This document shows positions 63,216-64,000 of a stretch of 64,000 nucleotides of DNA, piece by piece. A program made the translations under genes and the position numbers. Source of the stretch: Siphonodentalium dalli (lineage: Eukaryota > Mollusca > Scaphopoda > Gadilida > Siphonodentaliidae); assembly GCA_032622095.1 (NCBI GenBank), contig CP136068.1, positions 55,448,025 through 55,512,024 on the forward strand, given 5' to 3'. The number at the start of each line of letters is the position of its first letter. Position 1 is the first letter of the stretch. The notes beneath the pieces were generated by a model. The model had not been told where the DNA came from, made no database searches, and was given only the letters and a program-made list of their open reading frames with translations.

Positions 63216-64000
63216 TAACAATCCATTGGGATCATAGTTTGTATATCTAGTTCAAAATATTTACTATGGCTACTGCAGCCAGAGTGGAGATTGGAGAATC
63301 ATGGCATGATCTAGGTACATTCTCAATCTCAATACAGAATAGACAAATTACATATTAGAACACTGTTAATTCACGCAAAAATGCTACTTACCATCCAATA
63401 TATAAATGTCTGTTGGATAAATCATGTTTGTCACATAATTATTCTTTTCTTCAGTCTGCTCATGCACACTGTTGTCAAAGAATATTATTATTATTTCTTT
63501 TAAATTTTCTGGCATCCACCTATTCACTCCATCCTCAACATGTACACAAATCACCGAACATAACCTAGTCAATTATATATTCCAATTAAGAATTATGCTA
63601 AGCACATAAGATGATAAATTGCAAGTTTTCGAGACAGGCGTTCGGCGCAACAGGTCAAAAACACGTCGCCGTGTGTCTTCACTTCACTGGTCCTGTGTGC
63701 ACGATAAAAACGTGCACCAGATGATGACACAATCATAATATTTTAGAAACGATGGGTACATCATCGCGGACAGATACAGTAAGCGCCAGAACAGTCCGCA
63801 CTTCATGTCGTACTATTGAAAATATTTTCAATATATCCTTCAACAGAGTTTAGACCAATTTCATGAATCAGTGATAACTGCATGGCAATATAAGCACTTA
63901 ATTACATGGGTTAAAGTGAGACTCATTTTTTAAACGACTGGAATTGACATCATTCACGTTGGAGGCTGGCTGTGTTCACCCCCTTTCCCCACTGTTTGTT
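63216..64000. other. intron sequence, nothing recognised
   Basis: AT-rich to about 63600, then mixed. No exon or repeat boundary identified. Confidence 0.45.

Overview
This window is intron-rich animal DNA. It is AT-rich, all recognised splice sites are GT-AG, and about 95% of the sequence is intronic. The only gene I can firmly support is a plus-strand orthologue of DHX8 (PRP22), the DEAH-box RNA helicase that releases spliced mRNA from the spliceosome. Eighteen internal coding exons, from 3298 to 60030, add up to 2852 nt, or about 951 residues. Their phases agree across every junction. The first exon (about 50 residues in human DHX8) and the C-terminal exons (roughly 270-290 residues) lie outside the window. 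The repeat style suggests a lophotrochozoan, most likely a bivalve mollusc: short terminal hairpins of the AGCTCAA, TACCCCCC and ACTCGAC types followed by ~160-190 bp tandem cores. The species cannot be named from this.

Layout: 1-3297 is upstream intron with small repeats. 3298-3383 is the first visible exon. The 12.3 kb intron 3384-15675 holds an 89-bp satellite split by a DIRS-like element (4025-9228) and a foldback-type element (9849-14942). Intron 15844-21357 holds a 2.3 kb long hairpin (16622-18885) and a ~160-bp tandem element. Intron 21513-24105 is mostly a 33-bp minisatellite of about 57 units. Exons 24106-24186 and 24617-24848 encode the RS domain. Intron 24849-30706 holds a 35-bp minisatellite with a nested MITE and a second DIRS-like element (25930-30578). 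From 30707 to 45242 the exons are dense and encode the S1 domain, linker and first RecA domain, with a TACCCC-type element at 39057-39840 and a 2.8 kb ~163-bp tandem element at 42126-44930. Intron 45243-52640 holds a third DIRS-like element of a different family (45803-50594), perhaps nested in a hAT-like element. Intron 52823-58221 holds a hAT-like element with an 8-bp duplication and a nested MITE. The last exons encode motifs V and VI. The tail 60031-64000 has only simple and tandem repeats.

The most notable content is the three DIRS-like elements. Each has inverted termini, and next to the right terminus an internal region that equals the reverse complement of the left end joined to the reverse complement of the right end. 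This is the circle-junction (ICR) signature of tyrosine-recombinase retrotransposons. I recognise no reverse transcriptase, recombinase or methyltransferase coding in them. Elements 1 and 2 keep a TATA box and a Gag-like start containing a long poly-G tract.
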